Below the pieces are notes generated by a model, which saw only the letters and a program-made list of their open reading frames with translations, was not told the DNA's origin and did no database searches. The position numbers and the translations under genes are program-made. Below, piece by piece: positions 1-4,426 of a stretch of DNA of 5,882 nucleotides. Origin of the DNA: CALXSC01 sp964493475 (lineage in GTDB: Bacteria > Pseudomonadota > Alphaproteobacteria > Rickettsiales > UBA1997); the NCBI GenBank assembly GCA_964493475.1, contig CAZBNS010000089.1, positions 1-5,882 of the forward strand. The letters are read 5' to 3'. How positions within the stretch are numbered: the first letter of the stretch is position 1; each line of letters opens with the position of its first letter.

Positions 1-15
1 CAGTCCTGTCATTAC

Positions 16-65
16 CAGGCTAGATTTTGTTAACGAGCGAAGCGAGTTTACAAAATCTTGACCTG
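16..65. repeat. Hairpin 1 of the palindromic cluster
   Basis: CAGG (16-19) pairs with CCTG (62-65), and GATTTTGT (23-30) pairs with ACAAAATC (50-57), separated by a small asymmetric internal loop. The terminal loop holds CGAGCGAAGCGAG (34-46), whose minus-strand reading CTCGCTTCGCTCG resembles the loops of hairpins 2 and 3. Confidence 0.65.
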
Positions 66-130
66 CGTAATCCAGGAAAAAAGATAACAAAATAAAGATT
101 TGTTATTGTTTCACTATTTCCTGGATTCCG
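66..130. repeat. Hairpin 2 of the palindromic cluster
   Basis: CGTAATCCAGGAAA (66-79) pairs with TTTCCTGGATTCCG (117-130) with one mismatch. Within it, ATAACAAA (84-91) pairs exactly with TTTGTTAT (99-106). The distal side carries TTGTTTCACTA (106-116), related to the loop of hairpin 3. The 3' arm overlaps the 5' arm of hairpin 3 at 125-130, so the two outer stems cannot both be fully formed in one molecule. Confidence 0.7.
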
Positions 131-183
131 TATGAGGATTTTCTAATTTCGTTTCACTCAATAAGAAAATCCAGCTACGGAAT
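125..183. repeat. Hairpin 3 of the palindromic cluster
   Basis: ATTCCGTA (125-132) pairs exactly with TACGGAAT (176-183). After a three-by-three internal loop (TGA at 133-135, AGC at 173-175), GGATTTTCT (136-144) pairs exactly with AGAAAATCC (164-172). The loop holds TTTCGTTTCACTCA (147-160). Seventeen base pairs in two perfect blocks make this the best-preserved stem in the window. It overlaps the 3' arm of hairpin 2. Confidence 0.75.
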
Positions 184-198
184 GACATGCTGAGAGGG
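161..198 (+). repeat. Direct repeat, copy 1 (partner 401-438)
   Basis: This 38-base stretch matches 401-438 at 33 of 38 positions with no gap, exactly 240 bases apart. Four of the five differences are transitions. It includes the 3' arm of hairpin 3 plus the following flank ending in TGAGAGGG. A shorter related piece, ATGACATACTGA, occurs at 221-232. Confidence 0.75.
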
Positions 199-309
199 GG
201 ATTTCAATATTAATACATTCATGACATACTGAAACAGGACATTTAAAGTCCATATGAGTATTTTCCTTCGGCAAACTTCGGTTTATCGTTCGCTTTAGCT
301 CACTGGTGA

Positions 310-331
310 TTGCAAATGCCTTGCTTTGCAA
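310..331. repeat. Small hairpin inside the enlarged loop
   Basis: TTGCAAA (310-316) pairs exactly with TTTGCAA (325-331) around an eight-base loop. An alternative stem CTTGC/GCAAG uses part of the same sequence (320-332). It could be a structural part of the repeat; no T-run follows, so it does not look like a terminator. Confidence 0.4.
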
Positions 332-378
332 GTGTCCTTGCCTCTCCTAAACCTTGTTTTCTAAACTAACGGAGCCTG

Positions 379-396
379 CCGCTGCGAAAGCAGTGG
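379..396. repeat. GAAA-tetraloop hairpin
   Basis: CCGCTGC (379-385) and GCAGTGG (390-396) form a seven-pair stem, one pair a G-U, closed by GAAA (386-389), a GNRA tetraloop. The high GC content is out of place in this AT-rich region. No T-run follows, so it is not an obvious terminator. It may be part of a structured RNA or of the repeat element. Confidence 0.5.
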
Positions 397-400
397 TTCA

Positions 401-438
401 TTAAGAAAATTCAGCTATGGAATGGCATACTGAGAGGG
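401..438 (+). repeat. Direct repeat, copy 2 (partner 161-198)
   Basis: This copy matches 161-198 at 33 of 38 positions without gaps and contains the 3' arm of the diverged fourth hairpin plus the TGAGAGGG flank. Its match past the end of the stem shows that the repeat unit includes flanking sequence and is more than a palindrome. Confidence 0.7.
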
Positions 439-473
439 AAAATATCCGAAGGACAAAGAGGAGCTATTATATA

Positions 474-503
474 CTAACATTTTTTATTTTAACCGCATAT
501 AAT
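474..503 (+). promoter_or_regulatory. Possible sigma-70 type promoter for the lpoB-like operon
   Basis: A perfect TATAAT (498-503) lies 18 bases after CTAACA (474-479), a four-of-six match to the -35 consensus. Transcription would start near 510, about 50 bases before the first gene. TTGATT (519-524) with TATTTT (541-546) is an alternative, but would leave almost no leader. In DNA this AT-rich, matches arise by chance. Confidence 0.4.
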
Positions 504-511
504 TACTCAAA

Positions 512-529
512 TTATTAATTGATTAATAA
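512..529. promoter_or_regulatory. Perfect inverted repeat, operator-like
   Basis: TTATTAAT (512-519) and ATTAATAA (522-529) are exact reverse complements around a two-base centre. The 18-base dyad sits just downstream of the TATAAT at 498-503, near the expected start of transcription, where a dimeric repressor would block RNA polymerase. It is made almost only of A and T, so chance is a real alternative. Confidence 0.35.
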
Positions 530-559
530 AATTCATTTTATATTTTATATATCTAGTTA

Positions 560-1201
560 ATGAATAAAAAAATTATTATGACAAATAGTTTAAAAAAAGT
601 TATTTGCATTTCAAGCATATCATTATTAACAGTATCTTGCGCTCCAAAAATCAAGACAGAAAGAGTATCACTGGAAAAATCTGACGAGTTAGCAATGACA
701 ATCACTGATGAATGGGTAATGACGGATACGCAAAATGCAGTTAAGGCTATATTGGATCAAATATCAAATCATAGAGGATATCAGGCATACTTAACAAAAT
801 TGGGAAGGAGACCAAAAATATTTATAGCCGATATTCAAAATCAAACATCAGAAGCTTATTTTCCAATAGGAGATTTAAATGATGAATTATTAAATGAGTT
901 TTCATATTCTGGAGATTATATTTTAATTGATAATAACGCTAGAGAAAAATTATTAAAAGAAATTAAATATCAAAATGACGGCATGGTAAAACCGGAAGAT
1001 ATTAAAAAAATTGGTAGAGCATCTGGCGCAGATTTATTAATCTTCGGCGATATAAGGATGAAACCAGAAACATTGAGCGGCAGAACTATAAAAGATTACT
1101 CAGTTAACATAAGAATGACAGATTTAGAATCACAAGAAGAAGTTTTAAGAACTAGATTTAAAACAAGCAAATATTCAAAAAGAAGCGGAGCTGGTTGGTA
1201 A
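560..1201 (+). CDS. lpoB: LpoB-like outer-membrane lipoprotein (penicillin-binding protein activator family)
   Basis: A 213-residue lipoprotein precursor. Residues 1-26 are a signal peptide (basic start, hydrophobic stretch) ending in LTVSC, so Cys27 would be the lipidated residue; Thr at -3 is less usual than Leu. From about residue 85 the sequence follows the LpoB family: KIFIADIQNQT, then a helix region, SGDYILID at 116-123, GADLLIFGDI near 155-164, a final strand pair and a KRSGAGW tail. In enterobacteria LpoB is anchored in the outer membrane and stimulates the peptidoglycan synthase PBP1b; that partner role is inferred here from family only. Neither Met1 nor Met7 (base 578) has a clear Shine-Dalgarno sequence; Met1 gives the more basic N terminus, and Met7 would still leave a working signal peptide. 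First gene of a likely operon, 14 bases before the nuclease gene. Confidence 0.8.
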   Translation: MNKKIIMTNSLKKVICISSISLLTVSCAPKIKTERVSLEKSDELAMTITDEWVMTDTQNAVKAILDQISNHRGYQAYLTKLGRRPKIFIADIQNQTSEAYFPIGDLNDELLNEFSYSGDYILIDNNAREKLLKEIKYQNDGMVKPEDIKKIGRASGADLLIFGDIRMKPETLSGRTIKDYSVNIRMTDLESQEEVLRTRFKTSKYSKRSGAGW

Positions 1202-1215
1202 TTTAAAAGACAAAC

Positions 1216-1926
1216 ATGAAAATAAAAATCTTCCTTCTTATAATAATATGTTCCTTTCTTGGAATTTTAATTAATAAACAAAACACACTAATTAAAGTTC
1301 CGAAAGAGGAAAGAAGTTTGATAAAAGTTTTAAATGAGATTGTAAAAGGAAAAGTAATTTACATAAACGACGGAGACAGCTTTATCCTAGAGGACAACAC
1401 AAAAATTAGATTATTTGGAATAGACGCTCCAGAATTGCCTCAAACTTGTATTTTAACAATAGAAAATTTGGAAAAAGATAGCAGCAGTAAAACCACTACG
1501 ACAAATACTGCAAATATTAAAGAAAACACACCGCCTAACATAGTAAAAAAAGATACCGATGTAAAAAATAATACAGAAGAAATCAAGGCTATTTTAAACG
1601 TTGAAGAAATAAAATGTGGTGAAAATGCAAAAAATAAACTCACCGAATTGATTAAGGACCGCACTGTGTCTTGTTTAGTTAGAGGAAAAGACAGCTTTGA
1701 TAGAATGGTTAGTGAATGCTATTTTGAAACTCAAAACAGAATAACGAAAAAAAATAATAGAATTAATATAAATAAAGAAATGGTATTAAGCGGCAATGCT
1801 GTTGCTTTTCTACAATTTAGCGATAAATATGTTGACGATGAAAATAGGGCAAAACAAGAAAACAGAGGAATATGGGCAACCACATTTGATTTGCCGTCAG
1901 TCTATAGAAGAAAAAATATTAGATAA
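1216..1926 (+). CDS. Membrane-anchored or secreted thermonuclease (SNase family) with a low-complexity insertion
   Basis: A 236-residue staphylococcal-nuclease-like protein, predicted to cleave DNA and RNA phosphodiester bonds with Ca2+. Residues 4-20 form a hydrophobic segment without a lipobox, so the enzyme is exported or tethered outside the inner membrane. The domain begins at GKVIYINDGDS (45-55). Motif comparison with S. aureus nuclease places the catalytic set at Asp54, Arg65, Asp70, Glu73 (RLFGIDAPE, 65-73) and Arg163 (DSFDRM). The C-terminal part has the usual ENRGIW (215-220). Between the two halves, about residues 79-131 are an Asn/Thr/Lys/Glu-rich stretch absent from the minimal fold, probably a surface loop. 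Cys78, Cys134, Cys153 and Cys168 could form disulfides in the periplasm. There is no strong ribosome site; the 14-base gap suggests coupling to the upstream gene. The ORF ends 26 bases before engB. Confidence 0.88.
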   Translation: MKIKIFLLIIICSFLGILINKQNTLIKVPKEERSLIKVLNEIVKGKVIYINDGDSFILEDNTKIRLFGIDAPELPQTCILTIENLEKDSSSKTTTTNTANIKENTPPNIVKKDTDVKNNTEEIKAILNVEEIKCGENAKNKLTELIKDRTVSCLVRGKDSFDRMVSECYFETQNRITKKNNRININKEMVLSGNAVAFLQFSDKYVDDENRAKQENRGIWATTFDLPSVYRRKNIR

Positions 1927-1940
1927 TATTCATAAATATA

Positions 1941-1945
1941 AAGGA
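1941..1945 (+). promoter_or_regulatory. Ribosome binding site of engB
   Basis: AAGGA lies seven bases before the ATG at 1953, the clearest Shine-Dalgarno sequence in the first operon. It fixes the engB start. Confidence 0.6.
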
Positions 1946-1952
1946 CTATATT

Positions 1953-2555
1953 ATGAACAAGGCAAACGAATTTTTTTTAAAAAATTCACCAGTTTTTAAA
2001 ATCGGCGCAACAAAAGAGGAAGATTTGCCAAAAAACAAACTAAAAGAAGTGGCATTCATAGGCAGATCAAACGTCGGAAAATCAAGTTTAATTAATGCAA
2101 TAACCAACTCAAAAATCGCAATAGTTTCAAAGACGCCTGGCAGAACAAAACAAGTAAATTTTTTCCAAATAAGCGACAAATTAACAATAGTTGATATGCC
2201 AGGATATGGTTATGCAAAAGCCAGCAAAAAAGAAGTAGGAAACTGGAATAATCTAATTTTCAAATATTTATTAGGCAGAGTTAATTTAAAAAGAGCATTT
2301 CTATTAATTGACAGCAGGCACTTAATAAAAGCCAACGACGAAGAAATGATGAATATATTGGATCAAAGTGGTATTTTATATCAAATAGTTTTAACAAAAA
2401 TTGACGAAATAAATCCAAAACAATTGACAGCAAATGTTCAATCGCTCAAAGAAATATTTCAAAAGCATCCAGCGCTTTTTGGAGAAATATTATATGCTAG
2501 CAGCCAAAACAATCTTGGAATTAAAGAATTAAGAGAAATAATTTACGACTTATAA
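1953..2555 (+). CDS. engB: Ribosome biogenesis GTP-binding protein EngB (YihA/YsxC)
   Basis: A 200-residue cytoplasmic GTPase of the TrmE-Era-EngA-EngB-Septin class, full length for the family. All GTPase motifs are present: G1 GRSNVGKSS (37-45), the switch I region TPGRTKQVNFF (61-71), G3 DMPGYG (81-86), G4 TKID (148-151) and G5 ASS (182-184). EngB is needed for late assembly of the large ribosomal subunit in bacteria where it has been studied, and is often essential. The start has a good ribosome site at 1941-1945. It is the last gene of the three-gene run, followed by a likely terminator at 2591-2640. No key residue is missing, so it should be active. Confidence 0.97.
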   Translation: MNKANEFFLKNSPVFKIGATKEEDLPKNKLKEVAFIGRSNVGKSSLINAITNSKIAIVSKTPGRTKQVNFFQISDKLTIVDMPGYGYAKASKKEVGNWNNLIFKYLLGRVNLKRAFLLIDSRHLIKANDEEMMNILDQSGILYQIVLTKIDEINPKQLTANVQSLKEIFQKHPALFGEILYASSQNNLGIKELREIIYDL

Positions 2556-2565
2556 CATTATTAAC

Positions 2566-2585
2566 CTGATGTCATCAGTTGTTTT
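2566..2585 (+). terminator. Small dyad downstream of engB, possible weak terminator
   Basis: CTGAT (2566-2570) and ATCAG (2574-2578) form a five-pair stem around GTC, or a six-pair dyad centred on one T (CTGATG/CATCAG), followed by TTGTTTT. It lies ten bases after the engB stop. It could be a first, weak terminator or a protein-binding dyad. Confidence 0.35.
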
Positions 2586-2590
2586 AACCT

Positions 2591-2640
2591 TCGTACTTTT
2601 TGATAATTTTTAAATTATTTCAAGTGCGATTTTTATTATT
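2591..2640 (+). terminator. Likely intrinsic terminator of the lpoB-nuclease-engB run
   Basis: TCGTACTT (2591-2598) pairs with AAGTGCGA (2622-2629), with one G-U, and an inner AT stem (TAATTT with AAATTA) extends it toward the loop. TTTTTATTATT follows at once (2630-2640). A stem directly followed by a T-run, 36 bases after the engB stop, is the expected form of a Rho-independent terminator, though its upper stem is AT-rich. Confidence 0.6.
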
Positions 2641-2661
2641 AATTAAAACTTATTACATAAC

Positions 2662-2689
2662 TTTAATTAAAATATATAAAAACTATAAT
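2662..2689 (+). promoter_or_regulatory. Possible promoter for the unassigned 2779 ORF
   Basis: A perfect TATAAT at 2684-2689 (a second at 2694-2699) has TTTAAT at 2662-2667 as a poor -35, 16 bases away. It lies after the engB terminator, so the following ORF would need its own promoter. Local sequence is nearly all A/T, so the match is weak evidence. Confidence 0.3.
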
Positions 2690-2778
2690 ATATTATAATT
2701 TTTCAAGAATACACATATAGATTTATTAAAACTGCAAGAGAATTTATAGCTAAATACGGAAAAAGCACAAAGAAAGAA

Positions 2779-3189
2779 GTGTTTGTAAACGCATTACGCT
2801 CTATTAACGAACTTATAGGCGCCACATCAAGCGCATGTGCATGTTATGCATTATATAACACCGCAGAGGAATCTGAAGAAGAAACCATGAAAAAAGTTTT
2901 GATTGCAGATGTATTTATTATTTTAGCTAGTTTCGCAGAATCATTAAATAAGAGAAATTATTTGTTTAGTAATATATATGATACAAAACATTCGGCTTTT
3001 ACATACTTATCAGGTTGTTGTTCTTTTATGCGTAATGGAATTACATTAGTTTTTGCTAACAGAACTCCAGAACAGCAAGATTCATTAGAAGTCGCCATAT
3101 TACCAAGATCTACAAATGCGACACGCACTTGGCAAGAATATGTTGTAAGTCAATCAGGAAAATCGGCTGGTGAAGCAGTTAGAGTTTAG
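2779..3189 (+). CDS. Hypothetical protein, 5' end uncertain (possibly a truncated gene)
   Basis: I do not recognise this gene. From GTG at 2779 it encodes 136 residues. The first ATG in frame is Met37 (base 2887). The GTG has no ribosome site at proper spacing, and the frame stays open upstream to 2689, encoding protein-like sequence (for example TAREFIAKYGKSTKKE) with no ATG, GTG or TTG start. So either translation begins at a rare codon such as ATT, or the gene has lost its 5' end. Visible features are a Glu-rich stretch at 30-36, a hydrophobic segment at 39-54, a second moderately hydrophobic segment at about 74-93, and Cys20, Cys22, Cys80 and Cys81. No lipobox or catalytic motif is seen. 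Composition is coding-like and the ORF is not a shadow of another gene. It lies between engB and another unassigned gene. Confidence 0.5.
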   Translation: MFVNALRSINELIGATSSACACYALYNTAEESEEETMKKVLIADVFIILASFAESLNKRNYLFSNIYDTKHSAFTYLSGCCSFMRNGITLVFANRTPEQQDSLEVAILPRSTNATRTWQEYVVSQSGKSAGEAVRV

Positions 3190-3207
3190 TATTTTTAATG
3201 GCGAATA

Positions 3208-3237
3208 GGAAGCTCCTTCCGTAAGGAAGACTTTTCC
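3208..3237 (+). terminator. Alternating short hairpins after the 2779 ORF
   Basis: CTTCC (3216-3220) and GGAAG (3225-3229) pair around GTAA, a GNRA loop, followed by ACTTTTCC. The same strings can pair differently: GGAAG (3208-3212) with CTTCC, or GGAA (3225-3228) with TTCC (3234-3237). It is most simply a weak terminator for the preceding ORF; the mutually exclusive pairings also resemble an attenuator. The T-run is short. Confidence 0.35.
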
Positions 3238-3239
3238 AT

Positions 3240-3291
3240 TATTTTAGAATATTATTAGATTTTTGAAAAAACTTGCTTTTATTCTAAAATA
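3240..3291. repeat. Perfect 12-bp inverted repeat before the 3350 gene
   Basis: TATTTTAGAATA (3240-3251) and TATTCTAAAATA (3280-3291) are exact reverse complements separated by 28 bases. The right arm contains the probable -10 box of the next gene (3285-3290), so a protein bound to it, or DNA cruciform formation, could affect that promoter. No T-run follows on the plus strand. Confidence 0.55.
3263..3290 (+). promoter_or_regulatory. Possible sigma-70 type promoter for the 3350 gene
   Basis: TTGAAA (3263-3268) lies 16 bases before TAAAAT (3285-3290), close matches to both consensus boxes. Transcription would start near 3297, giving a leader of about 50 bases before the ATG at 3350. The -35 lies in the loop and the -10 in the right arm of the 12-bp inverted repeat. 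Confidence 0.45.
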
Positions 3292-3340
3292 GTGTAAAAA
3301 TTAATGAGAAAAATATGTTAAAATAAACAATATATAAAAT

Positions 3341-3344
3341 GGAG
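3341..3344 (+). promoter_or_regulatory. Ribosome binding site of the 3350 gene
   Basis: GGAG lies five bases before the ATG at 3350. It is one of the few clear Shine-Dalgarno sequences in the window and supports this start and active translation. Confidence 0.6.
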
Positions 3345-3349
3345 TTATT

Positions 3350-4267
3350 ATGCCCGATACATCAAAAAAAGCACCAACTTCTAGTTCTGCTGTTGATTTT
3401 GCAAATCATAGTTCCGCTGCAGCCAAGATTGCAGATACTCCAGTTGCACCACAAAGTGATGTTGTAGCTGTTTCTATTGATAGACAAGAAGGGTGTTTAA
3501 TTCCATTTTTTGAAGTTTTAGATGAAGAAACTGATTGTGATAAAAGAAAACCTTGGAGACGGTCTTGTATTTGGTATGCTAGTATTGTTCCACAGATTGC
3601 AAAAGAATATTCGCTATTAGAAAAAGCTATAAAAAATTTTGACGAAGGGAGAGATGGTTTATTGAGCGAAAACGTACAAAGCCTACATGAACTTAACCCT
3701 ACCGCATACCCTATTAGTTCAGTAAGGATTGACAGAGAACTTTTAACTAACCGATTTAAACAACTTGATGCTATGGTTAGGTCGCATAATACCCCTTATA
3801 CTCGGATTGTGAGGCATGACGCTACTGGAACTAAAACCAATTCATTTTCGAGCGTGCGAAATATTATGATTGAAACATTTCAATTCCCTATAGACGATAC
3901 TCTTAGAATTCAAATGAATAGTGCGGGAACTTTGTTTCTTGATTTGCGTATTAATAAGGAGGGAGGATATGCTGGCTGTGCTGTTTTAAATCTTTTTGAT
4001 AAAGATAAAACTAACAAATTTGGTGAGGGTTATGTTTCACCTGGTATTGATAAAGAAGCAGTTAAAGCTGTTATTAATGGTTTAACAGGGGGCTTTATAG
4101 TTAACGGAGTTAACATAAGTCCGGAAATATTGGCAAGTTTAGACGGCCACAAAGCACAAAAAGAAAAATCCCAAGAAGAAAAGACATCACAAGAAGAAAA
4201 ACCATCAGCAGAAAAATCAAAATCACCTAGTGGCGTTGGAGTAGAGTTAGCAAGGGTAATTTCATAA
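3350..4267 (+). CDS. Hypothetical protein with a Lys/Glu/Ser-rich C-terminal tail
   Basis: I do not recognise this 305-residue protein. Residues 1-40 are Ala/Ser/Pro/Thr-rich and probably disordered, with no signal peptide or membrane segment. Residues about 41-265 look like folded soluble sequence: a Cys-containing part with KRKPWRRSCIWY at 65-76, a likely helical stretch at 80-115, and a Gly-containing beta-like region at 165-262 (FQFPIDDTLRIQMNSAGTLF, then GGYAGCAVLNLF). Residues 271-294 are an imperfect repeat built on EKS-QEEK-TSQEEK-PSAEK, low-complexity and charged. The start is supported by GGAG and a promoter-like sequence. The plus strand is much richer in G than C in places (14 G against 4 C at 3481-3540), unlike the first operon. 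An unstructured N terminus, a folded core and a charged tail would fit a host-directed effector or a scaffold, but nothing shows this. It faces the ABC ATPase gene convergently. Confidence 0.8.
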   Translation: MPDTSKKAPTSSSAVDFANHSSAAAKIADTPVAPQSDVVAVSIDRQEGCLIPFFEVLDEETDCDKRKPWRRSCIWYASIVPQIAKEYSLLEKAIKNFDEGRDGLLSENVQSLHELNPTAYPISSVRIDRELLTNRFKQLDAMVRSHNTPYTRIVRHDATGTKTNSFSSVRNIMIETFQFPIDDTLRIQMNSAGTLFLDLRINKEGGYAGCAVLNLFDKDKTNKFGEGYVSPGIDKEAVKAVINGLTGGFIVNGVNISPEILASLDGHKAQKEKSQEEKTSQEEKPSAEKSKSPSGVGVELARVIS

Positions 4268-4286
4268 TTTGCCTTGATTATAAACA

Positions 4287-4338
4287 TAATGGAATAATAA
4301 ATAAAAATTATTTGATAATTAAACCCTACTTTCCATTA
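4287..4338. terminator. Nested inverted repeats between convergent genes, possible terminator
   Basis: TAATGGAA (4287-4294) and TTCCATTA (4331-4338) are exact complements that enclose a second perfect stem, AATTAT (4306-4311) with ATAATT (4315-4320). On the minus strand the inner hairpin is followed by TTTATTTATTATT, the pattern of a weak intrinsic terminator for the ABC ATPase gene. On the plus strand no T-run follows. It lies 20 bases after the 3350 gene stop. Confidence 0.4.
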
Positions 4339-4412
4339 AGTTGAAGATATTAAACTAAATGTTAATGATTATTTTTGCAGATAAGCAGCAATCTATTCTA
4401 TAAATACTAACT

Positions 4413-4426
4413 ATTTGTTAACAAAT
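4413..4426. repeat. Perfect 14-bp palindrome at the end of the ABC ATPase gene
   Basis: ATTTGTTAACAAAT is its own reverse complement and directly abuts the stop codon of the minus-strand ABC ATPase gene (stop at 4427-4429). It may help termination or be a protein-binding dyad. With no loop and no T-run it is a poor intrinsic terminator. Confidence 0.4.

Larger units (their letters stand above)
7..187. repeat. Composite palindromic repeat element (three adjacent hairpins within short terminal inverted repeats)
   Basis: TGTCATT at 7-13 is repeated in reverse complement as AATGACA at 181-187, enclosing three hairpins laid end to end (16-65, 66-130, 125-183). The hairpins share a related loop motif, so they look like copies of one small palindromic family, not unrelated stems. 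No open reading frame fills the element. Short palindromic elements of this kind are common in intergenic DNA of Rickettsiales and other low-GC endosymbionts; whether this one moves as a non-autonomous (MITE-like) element or acts in RNA is not shown by one copy. A diverged partial copy lies at 250-438. Confidence 0.6.
250..420. repeat. Diverged fourth copy of hairpin 3 with an enlarged loop
   Basis: CCATA (250-254) pairs with TATGG (416-420), then a TGA/AGC internal loop (255-257 and 413-415) exactly as in hairpin 3, then G258-C412 and ATTTTC (260-265) with GAAAAT (405-410), with one mismatch at 259/411. Arms and internal loop match hairpin 3, but the loop is about 139 bases instead of 19. 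The extra sequence is less AT-rich than the surroundings and has its own small hairpins. A loop-related string TCGCTTTAGCTCA lies at 290-302. It is probably an older copy that gained an insertion, or a longer member of the family. Confidence 0.55.

Noticed and set aside
1..200. Possible CRISPR array because of repeated hairpin-forming units
   Set aside because: The units differ in sequence and length, there are no regular spacers, and no cas gene is in the window.
316..369. A 17-codon ATG reading frame in the repeat insert (starts MPCFASVLA)
   Set aside because: It has no ribosome site, overlaps the hairpin at 310-331, and is short enough to arise by chance in the less AT-rich insert.
240..440. 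Possible known structured RNA (SRP RNA, 6S RNA, tmRNA or RNase P)
   Set aside because: GNRA hairpins are present but none of the signature sequences of these RNAs is visible, and the region is framed by arms of the palindromic repeat.
1440..1664. Minus-strand 74-codon frame with a hydrophobic translation
   Set aside because: It lies opposite the low-complexity insertion of the nuclease; the hydrophobicity reflects A-rich codons read in reverse, with no start signal.
1796..1999. Plus-strand 67-codon frame across the nuclease/engB junction
   Set aside because: It is an out-of-frame shadow of two well-supported genes, with no ribosome site.
1946..2179. Minus-strand 77-codon frame
   Set aside because: It is antisense to the conserved N-terminal part of engB and has no independent support.
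3350..4267. Possible toxin-antitoxin pair formed by the 2779 and 3350 ORFs
   Set aside because: They are 160 bases apart with a likely terminator and a separate promoter between them, the second protein is large, and neither shows a toxin or antitoxin motif.
4030..4287. Minus-strand 85-codon frame at the end of the 3350 gene
   Set aside because: Its Ser/Phe-rich translation is the mirror of the Lys/Glu repeat tail; the plus-strand frame has the ribosome site and the full-length ORF.
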